Positions 15,803 through 22,565 of a stretch of DNA of 34,958 nucleotides are shown here, piece after piece. A program made the translations under genes and the position numbers. Source of the stretch: a virus; the IMG/VR virus record IMGVR_UViG_3300019487_000950, positions 1 to 34,958 of that record; one strand, given 5' to 3'. Under the pieces are notes generated by a model. It made no database searches. It saw nothing but the letters and a program-made list of their open reading frames with translations, and was not told the origin of the DNA. Numbering within the stretch: the first letter of the stretch is position 1; each line of letters opens with the position of its first letter.

Positions 15803-16314
15803 ACCCCGGCCACGCCGAATGCGCGACGGTGTTTGTTGATCTGCACTTCAAATCGGCAGTTGGCTCCGAAATCGTTGTTTTGAATCTTCAGCCGCCCGAT
15901 GATGTGCGCGTCGAGTATGGCGGTCGTATTCTTTGTGCTGCCGTCGAGTTCGTGTCCGCTCACTTGCGTCGAGGCGCTGCCAGCGTTGAATTCGAAGTTG
16001 ACGTTGAGTCCTTCATCAACCTCATCAATGCCGTCGCCGTTGTCCTGGGCCTCGAATATGGCGAGAGGATCGACGACTATAAGTTGCTGAGTTTCGGTGC
16101 TTGCCGCGCCGAAGTCGAGCGACACGCCATCGTAGAGCGTCGCTCCCGGAGTGCCTCCCGGCGCGAGCTTGCCGTCTGCTTCGCGCGCCACCAGATCGCC
16201 CCGAAATATCGCGGTCGCCTGCGCGGAGTCTTTCGTCAACTCTTTGACTCCCCACGGGCCGCCGTGTTGGGTGTAAAGCGGCCAGAGGCCATGCGGCCAG
16301 TCTGCATTCGCCAT
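15799..16314 (-). CDS. Head decoration or structural protein
   Basis: The product is 171 aa from the ATG at 16314 (GGAG 9 bases upstream). It starts MANADWPHGLWPLY with AIFRGDLVAREADGKLAPG. That is the opening seen in phage proteins directly before the coat gene that coat the shell at the local threefold or act as minor head proteins. The middle is acidic and the C-terminal half is beta-rich (VNFEFNAGSASTQVSG, ILDAHIIGRLKIQ, CRFEVQIN). There is no lipid, membrane or enzyme signature. Its TAG stop is the start of a TAGTCCCCCTAG palindrome. The position between a small head protein and the major capsid gene favours decoration protein. Confidence 0.65.
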   Translation of the reverse strand: MANADWPHGLWPLYTQHGGPWGVKELTKDSAQATAIFRGDLVAREADGKLAPGGTPGATLYDGVSLDFGAASTETQQLIVVDPLAIFEAQDNGDGIDEVDEGLNVNFEFNAGSASTQVSGHELDGSTKNTTAILDAHIIGRLKIQNNDFGANCRFEVQINKHRRAFGVAGV

Positions 16315-16332
16315 CTCTGTTTACTCCGGGGG

Positions 16333-16872
16333 CTAACCTACGCGGACACGCGAGGGCCGATATCGCGCGCTTTGAGATTTGAGGATTTCCACGCCCCCGT
16401 CGCGCTGCGCTTCTGCTTCTGCCTTGGTGTAATTCTCTTCTACGGACTTGAGGGCGGCGTTGCTGGTTTCGGCGAGCTTGCGCTCGCGGTGTTCCTTCTC
16501 CTCTTTCGGTATCCAGTGGAGGGTTTGATTTCCTGCTCTCACATCTCCGCCGTCTTTGGCTCTCACTTTCTGGAATCCGCGCGTTGTGCGCTTCTTCGAC
16601 TGCTCATTGCTGAGGAAGCGAAAATGCTTATCGGGATTTGCTTGCTTGTAAGGTTCTGCGGCGGCGTCGAACGGGTCTGTGCCGGTTTCGACTTGCCCGT
16701 GCCATTCGTCGCGTATCACATGCACCAGCGGGCCTGCGGCCTGCTTTCGCGCGATCTCTTCTTCCGAGTACATGACAGGCAACTGATCCGGGCCGATTCC
16801 GGCCATCGCTGCCGTGTTTTTGTCTTCTCGCCTGCTCTCACTCTTCTCTGATCGGATAACGTTTCTTCCCAT
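16333..16872 (-). CDS. Small charged head-region protein, unknown function
   Basis: The product is 179 aa from the ATG at 16872 with GGAGG 7 bases upstream. The N-terminus is Arg/Ser/Glu-rich. The middle contains MYSEEEIARKQAAG, a short strand-like VHVIRDEWHG and HFRFLSNEQSKKRTTRGFQ, a pattern resembling small phage proteins that describe themselves as head or lysine-rich. The C-terminal 60 residues form a charged helix. There are no Cys pairs. It lies between the scaffold and the decoration protein in the capsid operon and is probably a minor head component. The family was not recognised. Confidence 0.65.
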   Translation of the reverse strand: MGRNVIRSEKSESRREDKNTAAMAGIGPDQLPVMYSEEEIARKQAAGPLVHVIRDEWHGQVETGTDPFDAAAEPYKQANPDKHFRFLSNEQSKKRTTRGFQKVRAKDGGDVRAGNQTLHWIPKEEKEHRERKLAETSNAALKSVEENYTKAEAEAQRDGGVEILKSQSARYRPSRVRVG

Positions 16873-16874
16873 GC

Positions 16875-17642
16875 TCACCTCCGAAAGGCTTTCATCTCGT
16901 CCTTCTGCTTTTTGAACTGCTCCTCGCTCACGCCATAAATGCGACAAGCTTCCTTTTCGCCCTGTGTGAGTTCGCCAGAGGAATTTGACTCGCGACCCCG
17001 GTTGCCGCCTGCGCCCTGCTGAAAGCTGATGCTTTCCCGCCGGTCGGCTTCATCAGCCGCCTTGCTCTGCTGCTTTCCGTTAAGCGCGGACTCGGCGCGC
17101 ATGGCGGCGATCTCGACCTTCCTGATGTCCGGGAGTTTTGAGTAGTGCGGGTCGCGCTCGATCAATTCGAACTGCCGCCGCGCTTCTTTTTTGAAATCCG
17201 AATCGACTTCTCCGAGTCCGGGGTATCGTTCGACGAGGTGACCCGTCTCCGATAGCTCGCTCGCTCGCTCGGCAACCATTTGCTCGACATCCCCGCGTGT
17301 CGTCACGCCCATGCTTTTGAGCGTCTTGCGAATCGTTGCCTGCATGACCTTCGACAGACCCTCGACGTTATTCCCCGACACGATATCCACCAGATCAACC
17401 TCGCCGAGGTCATCGACTTCAGGCTCTTCTTTGCGCGCCGACTCCGGCTTACTTTGGGCCAGCAGGCGATAGGTCTCGCGCTCGCGCTCGGCGACTTCTC
17501 TGAGCGTTCGCTCATGCTCGATCTGCCGCTGCAGCTCGGCTTCCGAAGAGACGCCCTGCTTGTTCCCGGTTTGCTCGCCAGTCTTATCGACCGGCTCTTC
17601 GCTCGTGATTGTGGTTTGGAAGTGATCGCTTAAATTCGCCAT
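16875..17642 (-). CDS. Capsid scaffolding protein
   Basis: The product is 255 aa from the ATG at 17642 (GAGGA upstream) and is the first gene of the head operon. It is very rich in Glu, Arg, Gln and Ser. Residues about 30-65 are a coiled coil (ELQRQIEHERTLREVAERER) and 70-90 are acidic. There is a helical core about 95-190 and a Gly/Ser/Asn linker (GGNRGRESNSSGE). The basic C-terminal helix ends SEEQFKKQKDEMKAF. Acidic, coiled and with a basic C-terminal coat-binding helix is the usual make-up of tailed-phage scaffold proteins, and the order scaffold, small head genes, coat fits. No protease motif was seen. Confidence 0.75.
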   Translation of the reverse strand: MANLSDHFQTTITSEEPVDKTGEQTGNKQGVSSEAELQRQIEHERTLREVAERERETYRLLAQSKPESARKEEPEVDDLGEVDLVDIVSGNNVEGLSKVMQATIRKTLKSMGVTTRGDVEQMVAERASELSETGHLVERYPGLGEVDSDFKKEARRQFELIERDPHYSKLPDIRKVEIAAMRAESALNGKQQSKAADEADRRESISFQQGAGGNRGRESNSSGELTQGEKEACRIYGVSEEQFKKQKDEMKAFRR

Positions 17643-17747
17643 GTGTCCTCATAGCGATTTAAGCTTCGCTCAGGCTGCCGGTGGGTGAATCGGGAGTTGT
17701 GTTCTCACTGCGATTCTGAGGAACGCTTCGGCGGGCGTTCTATTGCG

Positions 17748-17775
17748 ATTGTAAGTCAGCCATTCCCTCTTTCAA
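17748..17775 (-). promoter_or_regulatory. Putative sigma70 promoter for the head operon
   Basis: Read on the minus strand: TTGAAA (17775-17770), 16-base spacer, TACAAT (17753-17748), five of six matches in each box. It points at the scaffold gene 105 bases away. The leader contains an inverted repeat GAACGC / GCGTTC at 17721-17740. The gap 17643-17771 holds no gene. If real, it gives the structural block its own transcription start downstream of the enzyme cluster. Confidence 0.5.
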
Positions 17776-18227
17776 GACTTTTTTAGACCGGGCCACTCAT
17801 CTTCGTCATAGGCGAGCGGCTGATGCTCGGCGTCCTGACGGTCGATTACAGGAATTATCTGCTCGTCGCCTTCGGCCTTTGCCCGCTTGATGCACTCATC
17901 AACGGACGTAGCAATCACTTTGAAGTAGAGCGACCAGTCAGGATGCCTCCACTCGTCGCGGCGCGCCAGTGTGTTATTCGTCGCGTCGAGTATGACGATT
18001 TTGTTCCCTGCGAGAAACAGCGAACGCACCATCAGTTTTGCGATAGCCCAGACGAAAGGCTCCGCCTGTGCAGCGAATCGTTGGCCATGAAGAGCCAGAC
18101 GGATCGAATCAGGACAGACTATCGGATAGCCCTGCCTTTTTGCCCACGTCGTCTTGCCGCTTTTAGGCAATCCAACCGTGCAGATAAGAATGTTTGTTTT
18201 TTCGTCTAATAACTTTTCCCAACCCAT
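17772..18227 (-). CDS. P-loop kinase of the polynucleotide kinase/AAA_33 type
   Basis: The product is 151 aa from the ATG at 18227 with GGGAGAG upstream. Residues 19-27 are GLPKSGKTT, a Walker A loop. CPDSIRLALHGQ follows as the D-x-I/S-R element of the T4 Pnk-type kinases. Then VILDATNNTLARRDEW is the strand and lid motif (D-x-T-N-x-x-x-x-R-R) that this family uses. The C-terminal half ends in CIKRAKAEGDEQIIP, the usual arginine-bearing lid. It therefore transfers phosphate from ATP to a nucleic acid 5' end or a small substrate; which one cannot be told. It is too short to carry a phosphatase domain. Neighbours are a VRR-NUC nuclease and zinc-finger protein, which favours a DNA- or RNA-end-processing role. 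Confidence 0.8.
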   Translation of the reverse strand: MGWEKLLDEKTNILICTVGLPKSGKTTWAKRQGYPIVCPDSIRLALHGQRFAAQAEPFVWAIAKLMVRSLFLAGNKIVILDATNNTLARRDEWRHPDWSLYFKVIATSVDECIKRAKAEGDEQIIPVIDRQDAEHQPLAYDEDEWPGLKKS

Positions 18228-18238
18228 ATTACTCTCCC

Positions 18239-18739
18239 TCACCGCTGTACTCGCGCGCAAGGCAGTTCAAGCCCCGCATGCCGCGTCAATTCAAGATGTT
18301 CTATGACCGCGACAGCGGCTTCCTGCCAATTGCGCGCGAGTACAGCGGTGAATCCCTGCTTTTCCATGAACTCTTTGTACTCAAGCTGCTCCGGCGTGTA
18401 CTTCTCGCCGGGAAGCTTCATCTCGATGATCATTCCGGGGCTGATGATCCGCCCGTAAGCGTCGCGTCGCACCCAGTCCACGCGCAGATCGTGGACGCCG
18501 GGAGTCAGCCCTTCAGCCTTGAGCTTCGCTTTCTGTTTCGGCGTGGTGTATGCGCCATTCGGAATCGAATGAATCCATCTGAGAGCTTCAGCCTTGAGTG
18601 GATCGCCCTGCATCCGGGCCGAGTCGAGACACCACTGAATGAAGCGCACCTGGTGCGAGTGTTCGGATCGACGCTCTCTGAAATAGGTTCGACGCGCGCC
18701 TTTGAAAAGAGGCGGCTGTATCGCTATCGATTTTGCCAT
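18239..18739 (-). CDS. VRR-NUC domain nuclease
   Basis: The product is 166 aa from the ATG at 18739 with GGAGG 5 bases upstream. An in-frame extension upstream is Lys/Arg/His-rich, overlaps the next gene and is probably not translated. The VRR-NUC core is clear: HSHQVRFIQW (about 27-36), SIPNGAY (about 58-64), LTPGVHDL (78-85) with D84, IIEMK (104-108) with E106 and K108, and Q118 in TPEQ. These give the PD-(D/E)xK catalytic set. Stand-alone VRR-NUC proteins in phages are thought to process Holliday junctions or branched DNA before packaging. The gene is coupled with the kinase (12-bp gap). Confidence 0.85.
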   Translation of the reverse strand: MAKSIAIQPPLFKGARRTYFRERRSEHSHQVRFIQWCLDSARMQGDPLKAEALRWIHSIPNGAYTTPKQKAKLKAEGLTPGVHDLRVDWVRRDAYGRIISPGMIIEMKLPGEKYTPEQLEYKEFMEKQGFTAVLARNWQEAAVAVIEHLELTRHAGLELPCARVQR

Positions 18740-18769
18740 CGCCCCTCCACCGAGACGCCGACGGCGCGG

Positions 18770-18799
18770 CGTATGATCGCTCGTATGATCGCTATGATC
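18770..18799. repeat. 12-bp tandem repeat, 2.5 copies
   Basis: CGTATGATCGCT occurs at 18770-18781 and 18782-18793, followed by ATGATC. It lies in the 79-bp gap between the VRR-NUC gene and the 56-aa gene upstream. It is close to the nuclease start and could affect its translation. There is no gene here. Confidence 0.8.
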
Positions 18800-18818
18800 T
18801 TTTTTCTGGCTCGTCTTC

Positions 18819-18989
18819 TCACTCTTCTTCCTTCGCGACCGCGATGCCATGCATATCGATAATGGTTCGGCCCTCGTCATTATCGTAGGCATGTTGATAG
18901 CCTGCCTCTTCGAGCTTCGCTTTGATTTCTTCGAATGCGCCATCGCTCAATTCAAGGATGGCGTAAGTTCGAGTTCGAGTGGTCGTCAT
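18819..18989 (-). CDS. Small 56-aa acidic protein, unknown function
   Basis: The frame starts at an ATG (18989) that overlaps the TGA of the zinc-finger gene (ATGA) and ends in TGA at 18819. The product begins MTTTRTRTYAILELSDGAF, then a helix FEEIKAKLEEAGY, a YDNDEGRTIIDMHGIAV strand pair and an acidic end. The beta-helix-beta order and coupling to its neighbour suggest a real gene. The shape recalls small phage proteins of about 60 aa that lie near nucleases, but no family was recognised. Confidence 0.7.
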   Translation of the reverse strand: MTTTRTRTYAILELSDGAFEEIKAKLEEAGYQHAYDNDEGRTIIDMHGIAVAKEEE

Positions 18990-19345
18990 TTATAACCCTT
19001 CCTGTATCCGTAGAGCGTGCCTTTGTACTGGGGGGCTTTCGGCTCGAATCTATCGGCGCACCTCTTACAGAGAATTTGCAGCACGCCATCTTTTACATGC
19101 ACGGTCATAGTCGCCGTGGGCTTTCTCTCGACGAGTAGCGCGAAACTCACCCCGCACTCGTTGCAGGCCCGCGGGCCTGAGCGAGACAACCCGCGGAGAT
19201 TTTCATGGTGCTTGTAGTAACAGGCCGTGCATAAATAACCGCGTTTCTCATTCCCGCTCACCATCTCGTTTGCCGGTTTGTGTCGCTGGCAGACGTTGCA
19301 CTTTCTTCTTGCCTGAAGCAGCACGCCGGCGTTTGCTATTACCAT
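18986..19345 (-). CDS. Four-CxxC zinc-finger protein
   Basis: The product is 119 aa with four CxxC pairs: CNVC (about residue 17), CTAC (about 40), CNEC (about 62) and CKRC (about 93). They would build two treble-clef or zinc-ribbon knuckles. Basic residues around the first pair (QARRK) and the end (YKGTLYGYRKGYK) suggest nucleic-acid binding. The ATG at 19345 lies inside the 3' part of the gene at 19248-19526. The first CxxC needs this N-terminus, so a much later start is unlikely. There is no good ribosome binding site; a CTAGTCCCCCGG box lies 11 bases upstream. It probably works with the VRR-NUC nuclease or kinase, by position only. Confidence 0.7.
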   Translation of the reverse strand: MVIANAGVLLQARRKCNVCQRHKPANEMVSGNEKRGYLCTACYYKHHENLRGLSRSGPRACNECGVSFALLVERKPTATMTVHVKDGVLQILCKRCADRFEPKAPQYKGTLYGYRKGYK

Positions 19346-19526
19346 TGCGAGTGTTCCGGGGGACTAGGGACAATATCTCTCGGAACTTGTCGTGCGTTGC
19401 CTGCCCGAACTCGATCACAAGTTCGCGCCCATCGTCGAGGTCGAAGAGGATCGAATAAGATTCTCCCTTTTGACCTTTCTTCGGATGATCTTTCGTTCTC
19501 AGTACGACTGGCTCGGTCGTAAGCAT
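19248..19526 (-). CDS. Small protein with strand-rich N-terminus and basic tail, unknown
   Basis: The product is 92 aa from the ATG at 19526 (weak ribosome binding site). The first 50 residues (TEPVVLRTKDHPKKGQKGES, then YSILFDLDDGRELVIEFG) form an alternating beta pattern, then a helix HDKFREILSLV. The last 40 are very Lys/Arg-rich. The overlap of 98 bp with the zinc-finger gene is unusually long for this phage, so the basic tail may be out-of-frame read-through and the original stop may have been lost. It lies just downstream of the 6 x 15-bp palindrome array. Confidence 0.5.
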   Translation of the reverse strand: MLTTEPVVLRTKDHPKKGQKGESYSILFDLDDGRELVIEFGQATHDKFREILSLVPRNTRNGNSKRRRAASGKKKVQRLPATQTGKRDGERE

Positions 19527-19552
19527 CGTTTCACTTGCTCTGCGGCCCGGCA

Positions 19553-19642
19553 GGGTAGTCCCGACTAGGGTAGTCCCGACTAGGGTAGTCCCGACTAGGG
19601 TAGTCCCGACTAGGGTAGTCCCGACTAGGGTAGTCCCGACTA
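19553..19642. repeat. Six perfect tandem copies of a 15-bp palindromic unit
   Basis: GGGTAGTCCCGACTA is repeated six times without a mismatch. Each copy contains TAGTC-CC-GACTA, an inverted repeat with 5-bp arms. The array fills the gap between two minus-strand genes, and the upstream gene's TAG stop is made by its last copy. An exact single copy is at 383-397 and a partial one at 754-767. It has no spacers and so is not a CRISPR array. It could be a protein-binding array, a REP-like element or slippage product. Confidence 0.95.
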
Positions 19643-19915
19643 TCGCCGCCGACTCGCTCTCATGCGCGCTCTCAACATGCCTTCTTCCTTTTTGTCGAGT
19701 TCGGCGCGTCGTTCTTCAATAAGCCTCTCTCTCGTCTGCACCGCCAGTTTCAGCCCTATATGCAGCCCTCTGAGTGAAGCTGTCTTTTTCTCATTGAGGT
19801 CATGCTCGACAAGTTCCTTCGCCGTGCGCCTCGCCTCTTCCGTGAGGTGATCGATGATTGCCTTATAGCCCGTATGATTTTTCAACTCTTCCAGACTTTC
19901 GATTAGTTCATCCAT
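19640..19915 (-). CDS. Small coiled-coil protein downstream of portal
   Basis: The product is 91 aa from the ATG at 19915, which overlaps the portal TGA (ATGA) and has GGAGG 5 bases upstream. It is almost wholly helical and charged: MDELIESLEELKNHTGYKAI, then an amphipathic helix with TREEARRTAKELVEHDLN-like spacing, then RERLIEERRAELDKKEEG and an Arg-rich end. Short helical proteins right behind the portal gene may assist portal or head assembly. No family was recognised. The TAG stop lies within the repeat array. Confidence 0.65.
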   Translation of the reverse strand: MDELIESLEELKNHTGYKAIIDHLTEEARRTAKELVEHDLNEKKTASLRGLHIGLKLAVQTRERLIEERRAELDKKEEGMLRARMRASRRR

Positions 19916-22029
19916 CAGACCTCCGACTGAGGCGGAATCTGCCATGCCGGTGGAGCCGGTTCTCCGGTCTCTGCTCCCAACCCAAGCGCGTTCGCCAAAG
20001 CATTAGCTTGCGCCTGCGCCTGCTGCTTCTGTTGAAGCGATTCCATATGATCGAGTATGTGCGCGGCCATGACCATCTCCGCTTCTGTGTCGCGCTGATC
20101 GGCGGGCTTCGCCTGCTCTTCAACGAGCCGCTGCTGGTGCGTCTCGATATGCCGCTGATCATCATCCAGCGGGTGAACCGATATCTCTTCGCCCTGAAGC
20201 GCGAGAGTCCATTCATCCGCGGCCTCTATGGGGAGCGGAATCTCCGCGGGCTTGGGCATGAACTTCGACATCCCGGATTTACCTTGGGCCTTGAGATAAT
20301 CGTCGAGGATGAGCCATTGCGCCTGCGGATTCGTCTGCACTATCGGGGCGGTCATAAGCGCCGTGAGCGTCTGCGCCTCGCGCTCGCGTCTCGCCTCCTT
20401 CGAATGCGCGGATGTGGCGAACCTCAGATCGAAGTCGAATCTTGCGCCGCGCTCGCGCTCGGTGAGCTTGCCGAATCCTTCGCTCACATCGAACAGCCCG
20501 CGCGCCTGCTCTTCGGTCACGCGGAAGAATATCTCCGGCGCTGCGTACTGACTATCGATGTTCCAGAGATGTTGAAGCACGAGCCTCAAATCCTCTCTCA
20601 GCGTTCTTGTGTCGAAAGATACACGCACGCTGCCCTCTTCGAGTAGCGCGATCTGCCCGCGCGCGGTGCGCGGCGCGTTCGGGCGATCTATGGCGCGTCC
20701 GATGTTTTGATCAGTTATGCCCGTCACTCGTTCGGCGTAAGCGAGCAACTCCTGCTGGCGCGCGACAGCGCCGCTGAGGTCGGCTTTCAGATAGATGACA
20801 TTCACATCGTCGCGAGGGTTATCTACGGGAATCATTTTGTGAGGCTCGTAGATCAGCACCTTCGGCGCGAATCCTGTACCCGGACGGTAGAAGATGAGCG
20901 GCCCGACGCTGCGCTCTATGGCCTCCGTCGCCAGATTGGAGTTTACCGATAGCTCCATCTCGATCTCCCCCAACAGTTCAGGGAAAGATGGACACCAGTA
21001 GGAGCCGTCCTTGACCATCGAGGATTCGACGAACGGGCGACGGTTGCGCTGGCGAGGATAAAGCTCGTCCAGCCGCTGGACGCCGATCACCTTGTCGATT
21101 GCCGGCAGATATCGCACGACGAGTTCCGTCTCCCGCATCTCACGGCGGTCGAGGTTATCCTCGCGCGCGTCCATACGGCCTTTAGGCATGCGCCATCTTC
21201 CATACCACTCCCATACTTCCAGAACCTCTCGGCACGTCTGGGAGTTGTCGCGGGCGACTCCCTCGAACTCATCGCGAAGCCGAGTTATCTCATCGGTTTC
21301 CCAGTTGCGGGTCTCCGACGTGCGCGCAGCCCGGACGATCTGCTCCCAGTCTTCCTCTATGCCGGAGTAGAGCTTCCCATCGCCGTCGAGCAAATCCTCC
21401 GGCGTCGCTTTATAGCGGCGAAGCACGAATGAAAAACCATGGATGGTTTTTACGTCCTCGGCGGGAACGACTATATCGTCGGGCCAGAGCGCGCGGAAAT
21501 CCGGCGCGTCGTAATCTACGACTCTGCCCTCGCCCGGAACCTCATACTCTTCGTATCGATAGGGCGCGTATGCTATCGCGCGCCCGAACATGATTTGATA
21601 AAAGAAAAATGTTATTAACTCGATAGCCCACTGCATCGAGACGAAGCAGCGCCACGTCATATAGCGTCCGATCTTATGGACTATTTTCTCGTCGGTCGGA
21701 GCCGTGGGAGTAGCGACAATCTCGGCGTCATCACCTAAAAGCGCGTCGCACACTTTCGCCCACTTCGTGAAGACCTGCCAGACGGTGAGCGGCACGGCGA
21801 AATTCGATGCGCCATGCTCGCCTCCCGGCCCGCCCACGGGATCGCGCCATACTCGCAGATAGCGAAGGAAGCGATTCATGCGCCGCCTGTGGTCGGCAAT
21901 GGCTGATGAGAAATCTTCCGTGATTCGCTGGGTGAGCCGTCTGAGTTCGCGCTCAGACAGTTTTAACTGCCTGCCCTTGGGTCTGGGCAGCTTCCCGGCT
22001 GTCGGGACGGCTGGGTCGATTGCTTGCAT
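19915..22029 (-). CDS. Portal protein
   Basis: The product is 704 aa from ATG 22029 (a GTG one codon earlier is also possible); the ribosome binding site is weak. The architecture is that of large podovirus-type portals: an N-terminal helical region with HRRRMNRFLRYLRVWRDP, then GASNFAVPLTVWQVFTKWAK (the wing). A stretch from about 170 to 290 contains WPDDIVVPAEDV. ELYPRQRNRRPFVESSMVKDG is followed by the stem-crown region with FRVTEEQARGLFDVS and a long Gln-rich C-terminal helix (HMESLQQKQQAQAQANALA). It forms the dodecameric vertex ring through which the terminase packages DNA. Terminase genes are directly upstream. Confidence 0.88.
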   Translation of the reverse strand: MQAIDPAVPTAGKLPRPKGRQLKLSERELRRLTQRITEDFSSAIADHRRRMNRFLRYLRVWRDPVGGPGGEHGASNFAVPLTVWQVFTKWAKVCDALLGDDAEIVATPTAPTDEKIVHKIGRYMTWRCFVSMQWAIELITFFFYQIMFGRAIAYAPYRYEEYEVPGEGRVVDYDAPDFRALWPDDIVVPAEDVKTIHGFSFVLRRYKATPEDLLDGDGKLYSGIEEDWEQIVRAARTSETRNWETDEITRLRDEFEGVARDNSQTCREVLEVWEWYGRWRMPKGRMDAREDNLDRREMRETELVVRYLPAIDKVIGVQRLDELYPRQRNRRPFVESSMVKDGSYWCPSFPELLGEIEMELSVNSNLATEAIERSVGPLIFYRPGTGFAPKVLIYEPHKMIPVDNPRDDVNVIYLKADLSGAVARQQELLAYAERVTGITDQNIGRAIDRPNAPRTARGQIALLEEGSVRVSFDTRTLREDLRLVLQHLWNIDSQYAAPEIFFRVTEEQARGLFDVSEGFGKLTERERGARFDFDLRFATSAHSKEARREREAQTLTALMTAPIVQTNPQAQWLILDDYLKAQGKSGMSKFMPKPAEIPLPIEAADEWTLALQGEEISVHPLDDDQRHIETHQQRLVEEQAKPADQRDTEAEMVMAAHILDHMESLQQKQQAQAQANALANALGLGAETGEPAPPAWQIPPQSEV

Positions 22030-22034
22030 CACCG

Positions 22035-22050
22035 TGAGCCGGGGGACTCA
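22035..22050. repeat. AGTCCCCC palindrome upstream of the portal start
   Basis: On the minus strand this reads TGAGTCCCCCGGCTCA, with TGAG/CTCA arms, 3 bases upstream of the GTG start of the portal gene. It is the nearest relative of the perfect dyad at 24768-24784 that precedes the small terminase gene. No Shine-Dalgarno site is seen between this element and the start. Confidence 0.55.
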
Positions 22051-22070
22051 GGCGTGTGGGACAGTGAAGT

Positions 22071-22109
22071 GGTCGCAGTCACTCCTGTTGTTATGGGGAG
22101 GCTGCGACC
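22071..22109. other. Inverted repeat in the portal leader
   Basis: GGTCGCAG (22071-22078) and CTGCGACC (22102-22109) are exact reverse complements separated by 23 bases. In minus-strand RNA they form an 8-bp stem in the 95-bp gap between the acidic protein and the portal gene. No U-tract follows, so control or processing is more likely than termination. Confidence 0.4.
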
Positions 22110-22127
22110 GCCCTCCCCCGTTGCATA

Positions 22128-22457
22128 TCAACTCTCGACGGTCGCCGGTACAGACGTTTGTACTTCGTCAGCGACCTTCTCGACGGGCGCGTCCGAAGTC
22201 GGAACTACCTCCTGCTTTTCTTCTTCGCGCGATTCGGGCAGTTGATCGTCCGTCTGTTCGCCTTCTTCCGGCGCGGTCTGAGTCAGAGGCGTTGTGTCGA
22301 GCGCGCCGTCGTCGGGAGCTTCGTCTGATTGCGACTTCGCATCATCGACCATGCTTATCCCATTGCCGATGATGAAAGGCGTCTTGCCCCAGTCGACTAC
22401 CGCGACGGACTTGGCGCGTTCGACGACTACCGGCCCGTTCGGGTGGAATGTATCCAT
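22128..22457 (-). CDS. Acidic, disordered protein of unknown function
   Basis: The product is 109 aa from the ATG at 22457 with GAGAGG 6 bases upstream. Residues 1-35 have strand character (VVVERAKSVAVVDWGKTPFI, then IGNG), while the remaining 70 are Glu/Asp/Pro/Thr/Ser-rich and disordered. Small acidic proteins between terminase and portal occur in many phages without known function. There is no zinc, membrane or enzyme motif. Confidence 0.6.
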   Translation of the reverse strand: MDTFHPNGPVVVERAKSVAVVDWGKTPFIIGNGISMVDDAKSQSDEAPDDGALDTTPLTQTAPEEGEQTDDQLPESREEEKQEVVPTSDAPVEKVADEVQTSVPATVES

Positions 22458-22511
22458 CTTCTACCTCTCTCGTTGCTATAGAACACCTGAATAACAGTCT
22501 GATTCATATCA

Positions 22512-22530
22512 GAAAACCCCCGAAAGGGGA
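22512..22530 (-). terminator. Putative intrinsic terminator after the large terminase gene
   Basis: Minus-strand text: TCCCCTTTCGGGGGTTTTCT, a CCCC/GGGG stem with a 4-base loop followed by a T-rich run. It lies about 40 bases after the terminase stop, in the 108-bp gap before the acidic gene, so termination of packaging-gene transcripts is plausible. The short stem makes partial read-through likely. Confidence 0.5.
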
Positions 22531-22565
22531 ACACTTCTTTATCAAAGATAATCCGGGGCCGAATC

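Noticed and set aside
15514-16851. Open plus-strand frame of 445 codons
   Set aside because: It lies opposite the capsid, decoration and head-protein genes, whose frames, ribosome binding sites and overlaps are convincing. The translation is Arg/Leu/Cys-rich without domains, a typical shadow of GC-rich coding.
19553-19642. CRISPR array
   Set aside because: The 15-bp units are directly adjacent with no spacers, and no cas genes are near.
19858-20646. Open plus-strand frame of 262 codons
   Set aside because: It is antisense to the portal gene and lacks a ribosome binding site or motifs.
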